NCBI GenBank assembly: GCA_964413935.1
Contig: CAYPTY010000002.1
Span: 1 to 64,000, forward strand
Origin: CAYPTY01 sp964413935
GTDB lineage: Bacteria; Bacteroidota; Rhodothermia; Balneolales; Balneolaceae
Direction of reading: 5' to 3'
Length of the DNA stretch: 64,000 bases
Shown one piece after another: positions 35,659-47,200 of the stretch. Made by a program: the position numbers and the translations under genes. A model generated the notes under the pieces. That model worked only from the letters and a program-made list of their open reading frames with translations. It was not told the DNA's origin and searched no databases. Each line of letters begins with the position of its first letter. The stretch's first letter is position 1.

Positions 35659-36362
35659 CAGGATCCGCGTACTAAATCGTTAGCATGTTTATAGGAAGCG
35701 GGGGTTCCGGCATCGGTCCACCAGCCCTGTAGTTCCGACCATTTCATTTCACCCTGTTGGATGTAATAGTTATTCACATCGGTGATTTCCAGTTCGCCCC
35801 GGCCTGATGGTTTCAGGTTGTGGATACAATCAAAGACTTTTGAATCGTAAAAATAGATCCCAGTAACCGCAAAGTTGGATTTCGGATGATCAGGCTTTTC
35901 CTCAATCGACTTTATATGATCACCCTCTACTTCAGCCACTCCGTATCGCTGGGGATCATGGACTTCTTTGAGCAGGATTTGAGCTCCCTTCCCGGGATAG
36001 TTTTCGACTGCCCTTTCGAGGCTGGATTCAAAGATGTTATCGCCCAAAATCACCACCATGCTGTCATCACCTACAAAGTTCTCAGCCAGTCCCAGGGCCT
36101 GGGCAATGCCACCGGCCTCATCCTGAACCTTATAGGTGAAGCGACAACCAAAGTCTTTACCCGACCCCAGCAGGTTCACCACATCACCCATATGTTCGGT
36201 TCCGGTTACAATCAGAATTTCATCAATACCCACCTCCAGCAATTTTTCGATGGGATAGTAAATCATGGGCTTGTTGCCGATAGGCAATAAATGTTTGTTT
36301 GTAACTTTGGTGAGGGGGAAAAGTCGGGATCCGGTTCCCCCTGCCAGTATAATACCTTTCAT
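35658..36362 (-). CDS. rfbA: Glucose-1-phosphate thymidylyltransferase, short form
   Basis: 234 residues from ATG 36362, with the nucleotidyltransferase signature MKGIILAGGTGSRLFPLT, the catalytic lysine in KHLLPIGNKPMIYYP, and LGDNIF. It makes dTDP-glucose, the first step of dTDP-rhamnose synthesis. Most RmlA enzymes are about 290 residues with a C-terminal allosteric helical segment; this one stops at YKHANDLVRGS and lacks it. The frame upstream of 36362 stays open for 40 codons but lacks homology and contains an inverted repeat. First gene of rfbA-D-C-B. Confidence 0.9.
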   Translation of the reverse strand: MKGIILAGGTGSRLFPLTKVTNKHLLPIGNKPMIYYPIEKLLEVGIDEILIVTGTEHMGDVVNLLGSGKDFGCRFTYKVQDEAGGIAQALGLAENFVGDDSMVVILGDNIFESSLERAVENYPGKGAQILLKEVHDPQRYGVAEVEGDHIKSIEEKPDHPKSNFAVTGIYFYDSKVFDCIHNLKPSGRGELEITDVNNYYIQQGEMKWSELQGWWTDAGTPASYKHANDLVRGS

Positions 36363-36374
36363 AAGCTTGTTTTT

Positions 36375-36421
36375 GGGTGAATATAAGTATGATTTGTTTA
36401 GCGGACCGAAGATATTCACCC
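36375..36421. promoter_or_regulatory. 10-bp perfect inverted repeat in the rfbA leader
   Basis: GGGTGAATAT at 36375-36384 and its exact reverse complement at 36412-36421 are 27 bases apart. The proximal arm ends 12 bases before the rfbA ATG. It is either an operator for a dimeric regulator or the stem of a leader hairpin; it lies in the region shared with the divergent giant-protein gene. Confidence 0.5.
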
Positions 36422-36611
36422 TCAGACTTAAGCAGTCTTTTTTTCGATCAGCCATCATTTTTAAATGATAAACCAGCCTCAATAATCGTTAAAACAATTT
36501 GTGTATCTTGCGATAATAAAACATCAGCATTAGGTTTGTTTCCGGCTACCATACACAGTTAGAATGCATTAATATAGGTGAGATGGAGGCCTTTCTTGGC
36601 TATTTTACCGG

Positions 36612-39600
36612 GTGATACACGAAAAAAGTAAAGGCGGACATTTGCAAGGAAAATTGATCATCGGCTACAGCAGATTATTTATTCTGCTTTTTGTGTTCAG
36701 CTTCAGCCTGATGGAGACTGCATTTGCCCAGGTTCCGGGTTATGGCTTCCGTAAAAAATTTCAGACCAATGCTGCACAGGTCAGTGGAACCACCGATTTA
36801 ACCGATTTCCCTGTACTCATCAGCCTTACGGACACTGATTTACGAACAACAGCGAATGGCGGTGATGTGGAGAACAGCAATGGCTTTGATATCGTCTTTA
36901 CTTCTGATGACGGCTCCACCCTGCTCGACCACGACCTGGAAAGCTACAATGCCTCTACCGGAGAAGTCATCGCCTGGGTACGTTTCCCCACTTTAGGTGC
37001 CACTACCGATACCGAGTTTTTCATCTATTACGGCAATTCATCGGTTACTACCGATCAGTCCTCTTCCGGAACCTGGGACAGCAATTACCAGCTGGTGATG
37101 CATATGGATGGCACGAGTAATTCTACAGCCAACGCTTACAGCATTTCTGATAATGGCACCTCGGATATTGCAGGTTATATTGGCAGAGCCCGCGATTTTG
37201 AACGGAATCAAAATAACTTTATCAGTGTGGCTAACGATCCAACTTTGGATATTGCAGGCAATGTCACAATTTCTTTCTGGTTGAATCTTGAGTCAACTAC
37301 GCCACCAGATTTTGTAACCAAGGGAACTAATGAGTCCTATGAAGCCACTGGGCGAAATCCGGGCCGCCCTGTTTTCAACCGTAATGGAGGAAACGCCCTG
37401 AACACAGGTACACGATGGAATGCAGGGCAATGGTATTATTTAAGTTTTGTGCGATCTTCAACTGGTAAATTCATTTATATAGATGGCGTTGAAGATGCAT
37501 CAGATACAGACACGGGTACATTTGACCTGAACAATAATCCACTACAGATATCCCGCAATGGTGATGCCGTAGACGGTATCATGGATGAAGTTAGAGTTTC
37601 TGACATCGATCGTAGCGCAGATTATATCGCTACTGAATACAATAATCAGAGTGCCCCGGCTTCTTTTATCACGGAACTGCCCGAACCACCTGAGCTGGCA
37701 GCCATCGAAACCACACCTCAGATCTTCAATGCCGGCGGTTCCGCTGTTTTCATTAGCAGCACACTAACCGTCAGCGATCCATTTGATACCCAACTGCAGA
37801 GTGCCACCATTGAAATAACGGGCAATTTCCAGTCGTCTGAAGATGAACTGCAGTTTACCAATCAGAACGGTATAACCGGGAGCTATAACTCAGGAAGCGG
37901 AATTCTGAGTCTGAGCGGGGCATCCAGCCTGGCCAATTACCAGACGGCCATAAGAAGCATTCAGTACAACAATACCAATGCATCGACGCCGAATCAGAGT
38001 ACCCGAACTATTTCCATTACAGTGAACGACGGCGGTTTGAACAGCAATACCCTAAGCCGAGACCTGAACATCACCACTACCATTACCGATCTTTCTACCG
38101 ATTTGCCGAATGTGGTCTTTCATTTTGATGCGCAGGATGTGGATGGTGACCTGCTCACGAACGACCAGCCAACGGACGGATCCAACGTCTCAACCTGGGG
38201 CGATCGCTCCGACAATGCGGTGGGTTCAGGAACCGATTTATCCGCAAATTCACTATCCGGTACTACAGAACCCATTTTTGATTCAGCCTATTTCGGAGAG
38301 CGGGGAGGTATTTTATGGGATGGAACGGATGATGCACTGGAACCGCCGGATGATGTTTCACTGAATACGGGCACCTACACAGAAAAAAGTTTTGCACTTG
38401 TTTTTCGGACCGGTGATGATATTTCCGGATTTCAGTCAGTCTATGAGCAGGGCGCTGGTACACGAGGGTACAACATAGTTTTGAAGGATGGTAATCTTTA
38501 CGCTTATGTCTGGAATAATGCTGAATGGGGTGCCGGCAACCAAGATAAAGCTATTGATCTGGGTCCTGTCGAAGCCAATGAATCGTACATTGTGATTGCC
38601 AGTCATGACGCAACTGCAGCCACTCTTGTCAACAGAATCTGGTCGGCAAATGTAAATGGTGGCTCTGTTACTAGCTTAAATACTGTGGATCAGCAGAATG
38701 CCCATGGCGGGGATCCGGTTATTGGCAATGAGGATGGAACCCTGGATCCGGTTACCGAAGCCGCTCCTGGCGGGAACACGGCTTTTGGTGGATATATCGG
38801 AGAACTGGTTTCCTGGAATACTGCTCTTAATGGCGGACAGATTAGCTCGGTATTTACATTCCTTGACGATAAATGGAGCAACATCCCTCCTGTGCTCTCT
38901 GCCATTGAAGGCACAAATCTGGATTTTACCGAAGGCGACCCGGGCACTCAGATAACCGCCTCACTCATTGTTGATGATACAGACAATACCGTGCTGGATT
39001 CTGCCTACGTCACCATTTCAAATAATTATGATACCGGCAATGACGTACTGGCCTTCACACCGGTTGGGAATATAACCGGCAGTTTTGACAGCGGTACCGG
39101 CCGGTTGACCATGACCGGGCAGGATAGCGAAGCTAACTATCAGACAGCTTTGCGCTCTGTCACCTTTGTGAATAACAGCAGTTCACCCTCTACTGCACTC
39201 CGTCAGGTCGATTTCATGGTCTTTGACTGGGATGACTCAAGCAATGTGGCTTCCCGAAATATCAATGTAATTGATGTGAATGTCTCACCCGTTCTGGCCG
39301 GCATTGAAGGCAGTACACTGGCTTATACTGAAGGGGACGGAGCAGTGTCTGTAACCGGCAGCATAACGGTTTCGGATGCAGACGATACAGATATCGAAAG
39401 CGCCACAGTTGCCATTACCGGAAACTACATCCTTGGCGAAGATGAACTGGCATTTGTGAACACGGGCAACATCACTGGATCCTTTAATTCCAATTCCGGC
39501 GTGCTTACCCTGAGCGGCACAGACAATATTGCCAATTACCAGTCCGCATTGCGATCCGTGACCTACGAAAACACAAGCGGGGATCCCATCACGGCCCTCG

Positions 39601-42600
39601 ACCGCACCGTTTCCTTTACGGTTAATGACGGGGATGCCAACTCCAATACCCTGACCCGCGATATTTCCGTTACAGCTGTGAATTCGGCACCCGTCATTTC
39701 CAATGTGGAAAGCAGCAACCTCCCCTATCCGGATGCGGCAGTTCAATTAACCAACACGCTCACAATTTCGGATCCGGATAACACTTTCCTGGATAGTGCC
39801 TTTGTGGCCATTGCCCGGAATTTTAAACCGGCAGAAGATTCACTTATTTACAATACGCTCTTCGGCATAACGGGTAACTACAACAGCACGACAGGGGTGC
39901 TCAAACTTACCGGAAACAATCTGATCAGTGATTACGAAGCCGCTCTTCGCTCTGTGGAATACATCAATACCGCTACGGTTGCCCAGGGTCCTGAACGGGA
40001 AATTGCTTTTGTGGTGGATGATGGCGCTGTAAAAAGTGATTCTGTTTTCCGGGTTGTGGATGTGAGTCCGGTGGAAACCATCTCCGGGCTGGAGGTTTGG
40101 CTCCGGGCCGATGTCGGCATTTCAGCAGGCAATGGGTCGCCAATTGTCACCTGGCAGGACCAGAGCGGTAACGGCAACGATTATGTAGGCGTGGCGGATG
40201 CCGGTACGGCACCCACTTTTGTGGCAAGCAGCGCCGCCCTGAACGGACAGCCATCCGTGAATTTTGCTGGCAATGGCGACCATTTTGCAGATTCAGACGG
40301 TGACACGGAATACATTAATGGCTCAACTGAATTCACCATTTTTGTGGTGATTAAATCGGATCAGACAGGAACTGACCGTGGTCTTTTTATTGCTGATGTT
40401 CCAAACACAGCTGATGAAATTTTAACTTTCCGTTATGATGCATCCGGTGCCAATCAAGGAGGCTCATTTACCAATGTGATAAAAACCGGAATACTGGCAA
40501 ATACACAAGCTAATCAGCTCGAAAGCTTCTCCGATATTCAGACCACCGATCCGCAGATTATCAGCCTGGACTGGGAAAGCGGGGTCGCCTATGACCTTTT
40601 TGTGGATGGTATATTAAATAACCCTTCCTTTGCCGCCAGTCCGCCCATCGGTACTATTACGACGGCTACAACAGCTATTCTGGGAAAAGGTGGAAAAGAC
40701 GATCCCAACACAGCTAATGTAAGCTGGGATGGAGAAATAGCGGAGTTTATTTACTATAGCCGCCGTTTGACGAATACAGAACGGGAAAGCGTGGAGGATT
40801 ACCTTTCTGATAAATACGACACTCCGATCCGGAAGATCACACCGGCAACCGGAGGTGATAACATCTCTGCTGACGATGCCAACACCACCTTTACCTCACT
40901 GACCGGCCCTATTATACAGGAAAGTTTTGTGGGTGAATTAACCGCAGCCGGAGCCATAATCCTCTCCGCACCAAGTGGTTTCGAATGGAATACCTCCGGT
41001 TCATACGGACTGATCGTTGGTCCGGCTTATGGTGGTACTACAACACTTGCCGCTTCCTTCACCAGTGTAACGGCAAATGCAATTACCTACACAATCAACA
41101 CGGCCTCTTCTGCCAATCCGGGGCAAATCGAGTTTACCGGACTGGAAATCCGACCAACAACCGGTAACCTTCCGAACTCAGGTAACATCACCAATACTGG
41201 ATCTACCGGGCCTGGGGGGAATACTAACTATGGCAGCATCACCATGGTACCGGGCGCACAGGACACTCTGATCTTTGTTCAGCAGCCTACAACCACCAAT
41301 ATCGACTCCACCATTACACCCTCCGTACGGGTGCAAATTGCCGATCAGTTTGGCAACAGTATTGAACAGAGCGGTGTGAATGTGAATGTAGATCTTGCCT
41401 CCGGCACCGGAACCCTTTCCGGAACACTGACTCAGGCAACGAACGTGCTGGGCATCGCAGAATTTGCTGACCTATCCATCGATCAGCTGGGTACTAAAAC
41501 TCTTGAAGCAAGCGGCACCGGCCTTAATCCCGATACCAGCGCCACCTTTGATATCGTAAATGCAGGAACCCTGACCGGTTTTGTTATTGAGCGCTTCCCA
41601 TCCGGAAATATTTCGTCCAAAACAGCCGGCCAGAATTTCAATATCACTATACGGGCAGTAGACGGAACCAGCACCACTGTAACCACATTCAATGGCACTG
41701 TTGTGATTTCATCGGGGTGCACCATCGGTACCGGACAGGGAACAACTCCCAATTTCGTGAATGGCGTGCTTTCAACGTACACAGTGAGCATCACATCCGT
41801 CGGTTCTTGCAGCATCACCGCCACGAACTCAAGCGGACCCCAGAACGGTACCTCCAATACTTTTACCGTGAGCGCAGGGGCCCCATCTGCGGCAACCTCC
41901 ACCATAACGGCATCACCAACAGTGATATTAAACGACGGACTGAGCACTTCAACAATCACCGTGGATCTTTTTGACCAGTTCGGAAATGACATAAACACAG
42001 GCGGAGCAACTGTTACCCTGGCCATTTCACCCACGGCACTGGGCAGCATCGGTTCGGTGACGGATAACAGTGATGGCACCTATTCCGCAACCGTAACGTC
42101 ATCCACCACGCAGGGAACAGATACCATAACCGGTACCGTGAATGCGGCTAATATCAGCGATAATGCTACCGTCGAATATGCTGCTTTCACACATATCTGG
42201 ACATCTCAGCTGGGAAATCCCTCCGATGCATCCAATTTTGAAGACACCGGTAACTGGAATGTGGGCACCTTACCCGGCCCCGGCGCTTCTATCCTGATTC
42301 CCACCAATCCGGCTACAGGTAATGAATATCCGGTAGTGGATGTGCCGGGACGAGTGGTACAGTCCATTTCCATGGAACCCGGAGCCTCCATCACCATCTC
42401 AGGCGGAATAAACCTGACCGTTACCGAAGACGTGAGCGGTGGTTCTGTACTTGGTTCGAATGCTGACAGCCTCACCGTGGGCGGCGATATCCTGAATGTG
42501 GCTACCATTAACGTGGGTACCGTTGTGTTGAATGGTTCCAACCGGCAGAGCATCACCAGTCCTTTTGATTATATCAACCTCACCATCGACAATACAGCCG

Positions 42601-44195
42601 GTGTGGAATTTGATGGCGACCTGAATGTTTCCGGTACGCTTACGCTTACCAACGGTGATCTCATCATCCCGACCAATCAGGAATTTATCGCAGACAATGT
42701 GATTTATGGAAGTGGCCAGCTTCGCTTCCAGCGAGCGATTACCGGAGTTCGGGGCTGGCGACTCATCTCCTCACCGGTTGCCTCCACCATCGGCGACCTG
42801 CTTGACGAAACCCTGACCCAGGGCTATACCGGTTCTACGCTGGGAGCTGCTCCGCTCGACAGCCTGCAGCCCAATGTGCTATATTATGATGAAACCTTCC
42901 CAGGAACCGATAACCAGCGCTATCGTGCACCTGCTAATACCAGTGAAGCTGTGGTGGAAGGAAGAGGCTATTTCGTGTTTTTCTTTGGGGATGTGACCGC
43001 TGATTCCCGTTATAATGACCCACTACCCGATACCCTGGATGTGGCCGGTGAAGAATTCGAAGGCGACGGAACCGAAATCACCTTCCCAGTTACCTACACC
43101 GCAGCAGCTGACACAGGCTGGAATCTGGTTGGGAATCCTTTCGGGTCCACGCTGGACTGGGATGATAATTCCAACTGGACCAAAACCAACATCGAAAACA
43201 CTATTTATGTGTGGGATCCCGCTGCAAACAGCGGAAACGGCGAATACTTGAGCTGGAATGGTTCCACAGGCACCCTTGGCAGCGGACTTATAGCCCCATT
43301 CCAGGCATTCTGGGTTAAGGCCAGTGCGGCATCACCTGAACTCAAAGTAAACCGGGATGCCCGAACCACCGGAGGCGCCTTTCTCCGCAAGGACTTTAAT
43401 CCGCCTTATGATCCGCCCAAGCTGGAACTGGAAGTTACCGCCGAGGGACTGCGCAAAACCACTACTCTGATGTTCTCTGAGTCGGCACGCAGAAGCAAGG
43501 ACGATCAGGATGCCTATCTGCTGTCTCCATTCAGTGCATCCCGCATCGAAGTATACACCCTTCTGGACGATGGCACCCAGCTGGATATCAATTCCCTGCC
43601 ACTGAACCTGACCAATCGCTATCGCATACCGCTGGATGTGCAGGGTTACAATAACGGACTACCCATCATTGGGGATTATGTAATCCGATGGAAGAATATT
43701 GACAACATTCCGGTAGAATGGATCATCAAACTCATCGACAATCAGACCGGCGAAGAAATAAACCTGATGTCAGATGAGGGGGATGAATCCTACACCTTCT
43801 ATCATGCAACCCGCGAAAAGTTCAGACCCAATACCCCTGGACCGGGCATGAAACTGACACAGAAAAGCCGTTCACAGTCTACCCGCTTTACCTTACTTAT
43901 CACCACAGAAGAAATTGAAGCGAACATTCCACAGCAGGTTTATCTGGATCAGAATTACCCGAATCCCTTCAATCCATACACGGTTATTCCATTTGGGCTG
44001 GATCTTGAATCGGAAGTTCGACTTGAGGTATTTGATATTCTGGGCCGGCGTGTAGCCACTCTGGCCAATCAGCGCTTCCAGTCCGGACGGTATGAAATCC
44101 GGTTTGATGCAACCGGACTGGCGAGTGGGATGTATATTTATCGGCTTGTTACTGACTCTAAAGTGATCACCAAAAAGCTCACACTGATCCGCTGA
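36612..44195 (+). CDS. Giant secreted multidomain surface protein A with sorting-type C-terminus
   Basis: 2527 residues from GTG 36612, with a signal peptide ending TAFAQ (about residue 40). In order: DUF2341-like domain (about 41-150), LamG/concanavalin-like (165-345), one cadherin-like repeat (361-490), a second LamG-like unit (502-755), three cadherin-like repeats (759-1155), a third LamG-like unit (1160-1410), a Gly/Thr/Asn-rich beta region (1410-1550), Big_1-like domains near 1554 and 1759, a beta region with GWRLISSPV, and a C-terminal sorting-type domain (LDQNYPNPFNP at about 2442). Such C-termini export proteins through type IX secretion in Bacteroidota; presence of that system here is inferred. 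Likely adhesin or matrix protein. Paralogue of the next gene. Confidence 0.85.
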   Translation: MIHEKSKGGHLQGKLIIGYSRLFILLFVFSFSLMETAFAQVPGYGFRKKFQTNAAQVSGTTDLTDFPVLISLTDTDLRTTANGGDVENSNGFDIVFTSDDGSTLLDHDLESYNASTGEVIAWVRFPTLGATTDTEFFIYYGNSSVTTDQSSSGTWDSNYQLVMHMDGTSNSTANAYSISDNGTSDIAGYIGRARDFERNQNNFISVANDPTLDIAGNVTISFWLNLESTTPPDFVTKGTNESYEATGRNPGRPVFNRNGGNALNTGTRWNAGQWYYLSFVRSSTGKFIYIDGVEDASDTDTGTFDLNNNPLQISRNGDAVDGIMDEVRVSDIDRSADYIATEYNNQSAPASFITELPEPPELAAIETTPQIFNAGGSAVFISSTLTVSDPFDTQLQSATIEITGNFQSSEDELQFTNQNGITGSYNSGSGILSLSGASSLANYQTAIRSIQYNNTNASTPNQSTRTISITVNDGGLNSNTLSRDLNITTTITDLSTDLPNVVFHFDAQDVDGDLLTNDQPTDGSNVSTWGDRSDNAVGSGTDLSANSLSGTTEPIFDSAYFGERGGILWDGTDDALEPPDDVSLNTGTYTEKSFALVFRTGDDISGFQSVYEQGAGTRGYNIVLKDGNLYAYVWNNAEWGAGNQDKAIDLGPVEANESYIVIASHDATAATLVNRIWSANVNGGSVTSLNTVDQQNAHGGDPVIGNEDGTLDPVTEAAPGGNTAFGGYIGELVSWNTALNGGQISSVFTFLDDKWSNIPPVLSAIEGTNLDFTEGDPGTQITASLIVDDTDNTVLDSAYVTISNNYDTGNDVLAFTPVGNITGSFDSGTGRLTMTGQDSEANYQTALRSVTFVNNSSSPSTALRQVDFMVFDWDDSSNVASRNINVIDVNVSPVLAGIEGSTLAYTEGDGAVSVTGSITVSDADDTDIESATVAITGNYILGEDELAFVNTGNITGSFNSNSGVLTLSGTDNIANYQSALRSVTYENTSGDPITALDRTVSFTVNDGDANSNTLTRDISVTAVNSAPVISNVESSNLPYPDAAVQLTNTLTISDPDNTFLDSAFVAIARNFKPAEDSLIYNTLFGITGNYNSTTGVLKLTGNNLISDYEAALRSVEYINTATVAQGPEREIAFVVDDGAVKSDSVFRVVDVSPVETISGLEVWLRADVGISAGNGSPIVTWQDQSGNGNDYVGVADAGTAPTFVASSAALNGQPSVNFAGNGDHFADSDGDTEYINGSTEFTIFVVIKSDQTGTDRGLFIADVPNTADEILTFRYDASGANQGGSFTNVIKTGILANTQANQLESFSDIQTTDPQIISLDWESGVAYDLFVDGILNNPSFAASPPIGTITTATTAILGKGGKDDPNTANVSWDGEIAEFIYYSRRLTNTERESVEDYLSDKYDTPIRKITPATGGDNISADDANTTFTSLTGPIIQESFVGELTAAGAIILSAPSGFEWNTSGSYGLIVGPAYGGTTTLAASFTSVTANAITYTINTASSANPGQIEFTGLEIRPTTGNLPNSGNITNTGSTGPGGNTNYGSITMVPGAQDTLIFVQQPTTTNIDSTITPSVRVQIADQFGNSIEQSGVNVNVDLASGTGTLSGTLTQATNVLGIAEFADLSIDQLGTKTLEASGTGLNPDTSATFDIVNAGTLTGFVIERFPSGNISSKTAGQNFNITIRAVDGTSTTVTTFNGTVVISSGCTIGTGQGTTPNFVNGVLSTYTVSITSVGSCSITATNSSGPQNGTSNTFTVSAGAPSAATSTITASPTVILNDGLSTSTITVDLFDQFGNDINTGGATVTLAISPTALGSIGSVTDNSDGTYSATVTSSTTQGTDTITGTVNAANISDNATVEYAAFTHIWTSQLGNPSDASNFEDTGNWNVGTLPGPGASILIPTNPATGNEYPVVDVPGRVVQSISMEPGASITISGGINLTVTEDVSGGSVLGSNADSLTVGGDILNVATINVGTVVLNGSNRQSITSPFDYINLTIDNTAGVEFDGDLNVSGTLTLTNGDLIIPTNQEFIADNVIYGSGQLRFQRAITGVRGWRLISSPVASTIGDLLDETLTQGYTGSTLGAAPLDSLQPNVLYYDETFPGTDNQRYRAPANTSEAVVEGRGYFVFFFGDVTADSRYNDPLPDTLDVAGEEFEGDGTEITFPVTYTAAADTGWNLVGNPFGSTLDWDDNSNWTKTNIENTIYVWDPAANSGNGEYLSWNGSTGTLGSGLIAPFQAFWVKASAASPELKVNRDARTTGGAFLRKDFNPPYDPPKLELEVTAEGLRKTTTLMFSESARRSKDDQDAYLLSPFSASRIEVYTLLDDGTQLDINSLPLNLTNRYRIPLDVQGYNNGLPIIGDYVIRWKNIDNIPVEWIIKLIDNQTGEEINLMSDEGDESYTFYHATREKFRPNTPGPGMKLTQKSRSQSTRFTLLITTEEIEANIPQQVYLDQNYPNPFNPYTVIPFGLDLESEVRLEVFDILGRRVATLANQRFQSGRYEIRFDATGLASGMYIYRLVTDSKVITKKLTLIR
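37692..40075 (+). repeat. Four cadherin-like repeats in giant protein A
   Basis: Units of about 130 residues begin near 37692, 38886, 39288 and 39690. Shared phrases are ITGSFNS, LTLSG, ANYQxALRSV and NDGxxNSNxxxRDI. The first is separated from the others by a LamG-like unit. Asp-rich turns (SDADDTD) suggest calcium binding, as in cadherin-like domains. Confidence 0.75.
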
Positions 44196-44289
44196 TTTTT
44201 CGGAAGTTAGAAAGGACTAATAAATCAGCCTCATATCGTCTTCTTCCCTATTTTTGCAGATATTAACCTCGACGGTTTATTTGCGACAT

Positions 44290-47200
44290 ATGAGGAAGCT
44301 TCAGCAATCTCTGATTCTGGTCCTGTTCATAGTTTTGGGCTATGCTGAGCAGGGAATGTCTCAGGTTTCGGGTTACGAATTCCGAAAGAAGTATGAGGTT
44401 AATGCTTCGCAGGTTAGCGGAAGCAGCAATCTCACGAATTTTCCTGTTCTTTTCAGCGTAACGGATACTGATCTGCGGACCACTTCGAACGGAGGCGATG
44501 TTGAAAACCCGAACGGGTATGATATTATCTTTACCTCGGGGGATGGCAGTACTATTCTGGCTCATCAGATCGAATCCTACGATGCCGCCAGTGGCACACT
44601 GGTTTTCTGGGTGCGTTTCCCGACCCTTTCCCCCACTTCCGACACGCCCTTTTATCTGTACTACGGTAATTCCTCTGTCAGCACCGATCCCTCAACCTCA
44701 AATGTCTGGGACAACAACTTCAAGATGGTGCATCATATGTCCAATAATGCGGATGATGCTTCCGGAAACGGTACTGACGGGGTCGAAAGCGGAACCACTG
44801 ATGGAGCAGGGCAGATCGGACGGGCACGGGTATACGGAACTAATCAGGGCGATCTCATACAGGTGCCGGATAATGGTTCCTCACCCCTGGACATCACTGG
44901 TAACATTACCATCTCATTCTGGGTGAATATTACCAACCGAAATGACGGCCCGGATCTGGTTTCCAAAGGCGACTATCTGGACGGTTATTCAACCTGGGTA
45001 ACCAACATCGGGAACCTGCGCTTCCAGATTAACAGTGATGTACTTACCGGTTCATCCAACAATCAGATCACGAATAACAACTGGGCATATCTGACCTTCA
45101 CCCGTTCAAACAGTGGCCGTAGAATTTACCTGAATGGCACCCTCGATGCCAGTGATGCATCCACCACTTCCTTCAACACCAACAATGACCCGCTATTCAT
45201 TTCCACCCTGGCATTTGATTTTGAAGGAAGAATGGATGAAGTACGCATTTCCAACATTGAACGCAGTGCCGACTGGATTCAGACCGAATACAACAATCAA
45301 AACAATCCGGGTGCTTTCATCACCAATATCAATTCCGAGCCGGTACTCTCTGATATTGAAGGTTCTGCGGCTACCTTCACTTCAGGTGATGCCCCGCTGG
45401 CCATAACTTCCACACTGGATATCTCGGATGACGATGCCAACCTGTCTTCGGCCACCGTTTCCATCACGAGTAACTTCAATGCTTCTGAAGACCTGCTTGA
45501 TTTCACCGATCAGCTGGGCATAACCGGTTCCTACAACTCAACAAACGGTGTGTTAACACTATCGGGCAGCTCTTCGGTAGCCAATTATATCACAGCTCTG
45601 CGTTCTGTGACCTATGAAAATACCTCCGCTTTTCCTGCAGAAATTACGCGTAGCATCACTTTTACCGTGGATGACGGAACGGACAGCAGCAACAGCCAGT
45701 CACGGGATATCGACATCATACAGGTCAATAACAGCCCGTTGCTTTCCGGAATTGAATCCACCCCACTTGTGGTTTTTCCCGGCGATGGCCCCAAATCCAT
45801 AACTACCCAGCTTCTGGTTCAGGATATCGATGACACCAACCTCAGTTCTGCACAGATTTCCATTACGGGTAACTTCCAGTCCACTGAAGATGTACTCGGC
45901 TTTACCAACCAGAACGGTATTACCGGTAGCTATAGCTCAGGAACAGGTGTACTGGATCTCAGCGGAACCGCTACGGTTACCGACTACAAAGAAGCCATCC
46001 GTTCGGTAACCTACCAGAACATATCCGCAACACCCAGCCAGACAACCCGAACCGTTACCATTACCGCAAACGACGGTAATTCTGATTCCTCTCCCATTAC
46101 GCGCGATATTCAGATAGCCACCGTACTTACCGATCCCTCCACCGATTTTTCAAACACTGTTTTTCACTTCGATGCACAGGATGTGGACGGGGATCTGCAA
46201 ACCAACGACCAGCCCGCGGATGGATCAGGCGTGGGAACCTGGGGCGATCGCTCTGATAACGCCGGAGGCAGCACCACCGATTTATCGGCCAATGATGTGC
46301 TGGGTCAGCCCACCTTTGATTCCAATTATCTTGGTGGTCGCGGTGGTATAGAATTCAGTTCTGGACAATCCCTGGAACCTAATAATAACGGTATTCTCAA
46401 TACCGGAACCTTTGATGAAAAATCATTTGCGGCTGTATTCCGGACCGGCGCATCCACGGCCGGACTGCAGGTCGTTTATGAGCAGGGGGCACAGGTACGG
46501 GGTTACCAGATCAGTATCAAAGACGGCAATGCCTATGCCTTTGTGTGGAACAATGCGGAGTGGGGAGCAGCGGATGAATATAAATCAATTGATCTCGGCC
46601 CTGTTCAGCCCAACACTTCATACATCATAATCGCCAGCCATGATGCAACCGACGCCACGCTAGCAAATCGTATCTGGCAGGCAAATATTAATGGCAGAGC
46701 CATCACTACCTTAAATACCGTAGATGTGCAGCGTTCACACAGTGGTAATGCTGTAATTGGTGCTGAAGACGGTTCAGTAGATCCGGTAACGGAAGCAGGA
46801 AACCCGGCAGGAAATAACGAATTCAACGGAATTGTAGCAGAGCTCATTTCCTGGAACACTGCCCTCAGCAGCAACGATTTCTCCAATTTGTATGCGTATC
46901 TCAGCGACAAATGGTTCAACGAGCCCCCGGTTCTGGCCGGAATTGAAGCCAGTGCTATTCCGTATAATGAAGGCGATCCCGCTACCCTGATAACAGCCAC
47001 CGTAACCCTCAGTGATGCTGATGATACCAATCTTGACAGTGTTCAGGTGCGCATTGCATCCGGATTGAATGCCTCTGAGGATGTACTCAACTATCCGGCT
47101 GTAATTGGCTCCATCACAGGTTCCTTCAATTCCACGACCGGTATCCTCACTCTTAGCGGTGCCGATACACCTGCCAATTATCAGGCTGCCATCCGATCGG

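Noticed and set aside
36363..36482. A 40-codon N-terminal extension of rfbA
   Set aside because: The nucleotidyltransferase signature begins at ATG 36362; the upstream part lacks homology and contains the inverted repeat.
41483..42079. A 198-codon minus-strand frame inside giant gene A, with similar ones in giant gene B
   Set aside because: They are antisense to Thr/Ser/Val-rich coding sequence, which opens the opposite frame; low-complexity products and no start signals.
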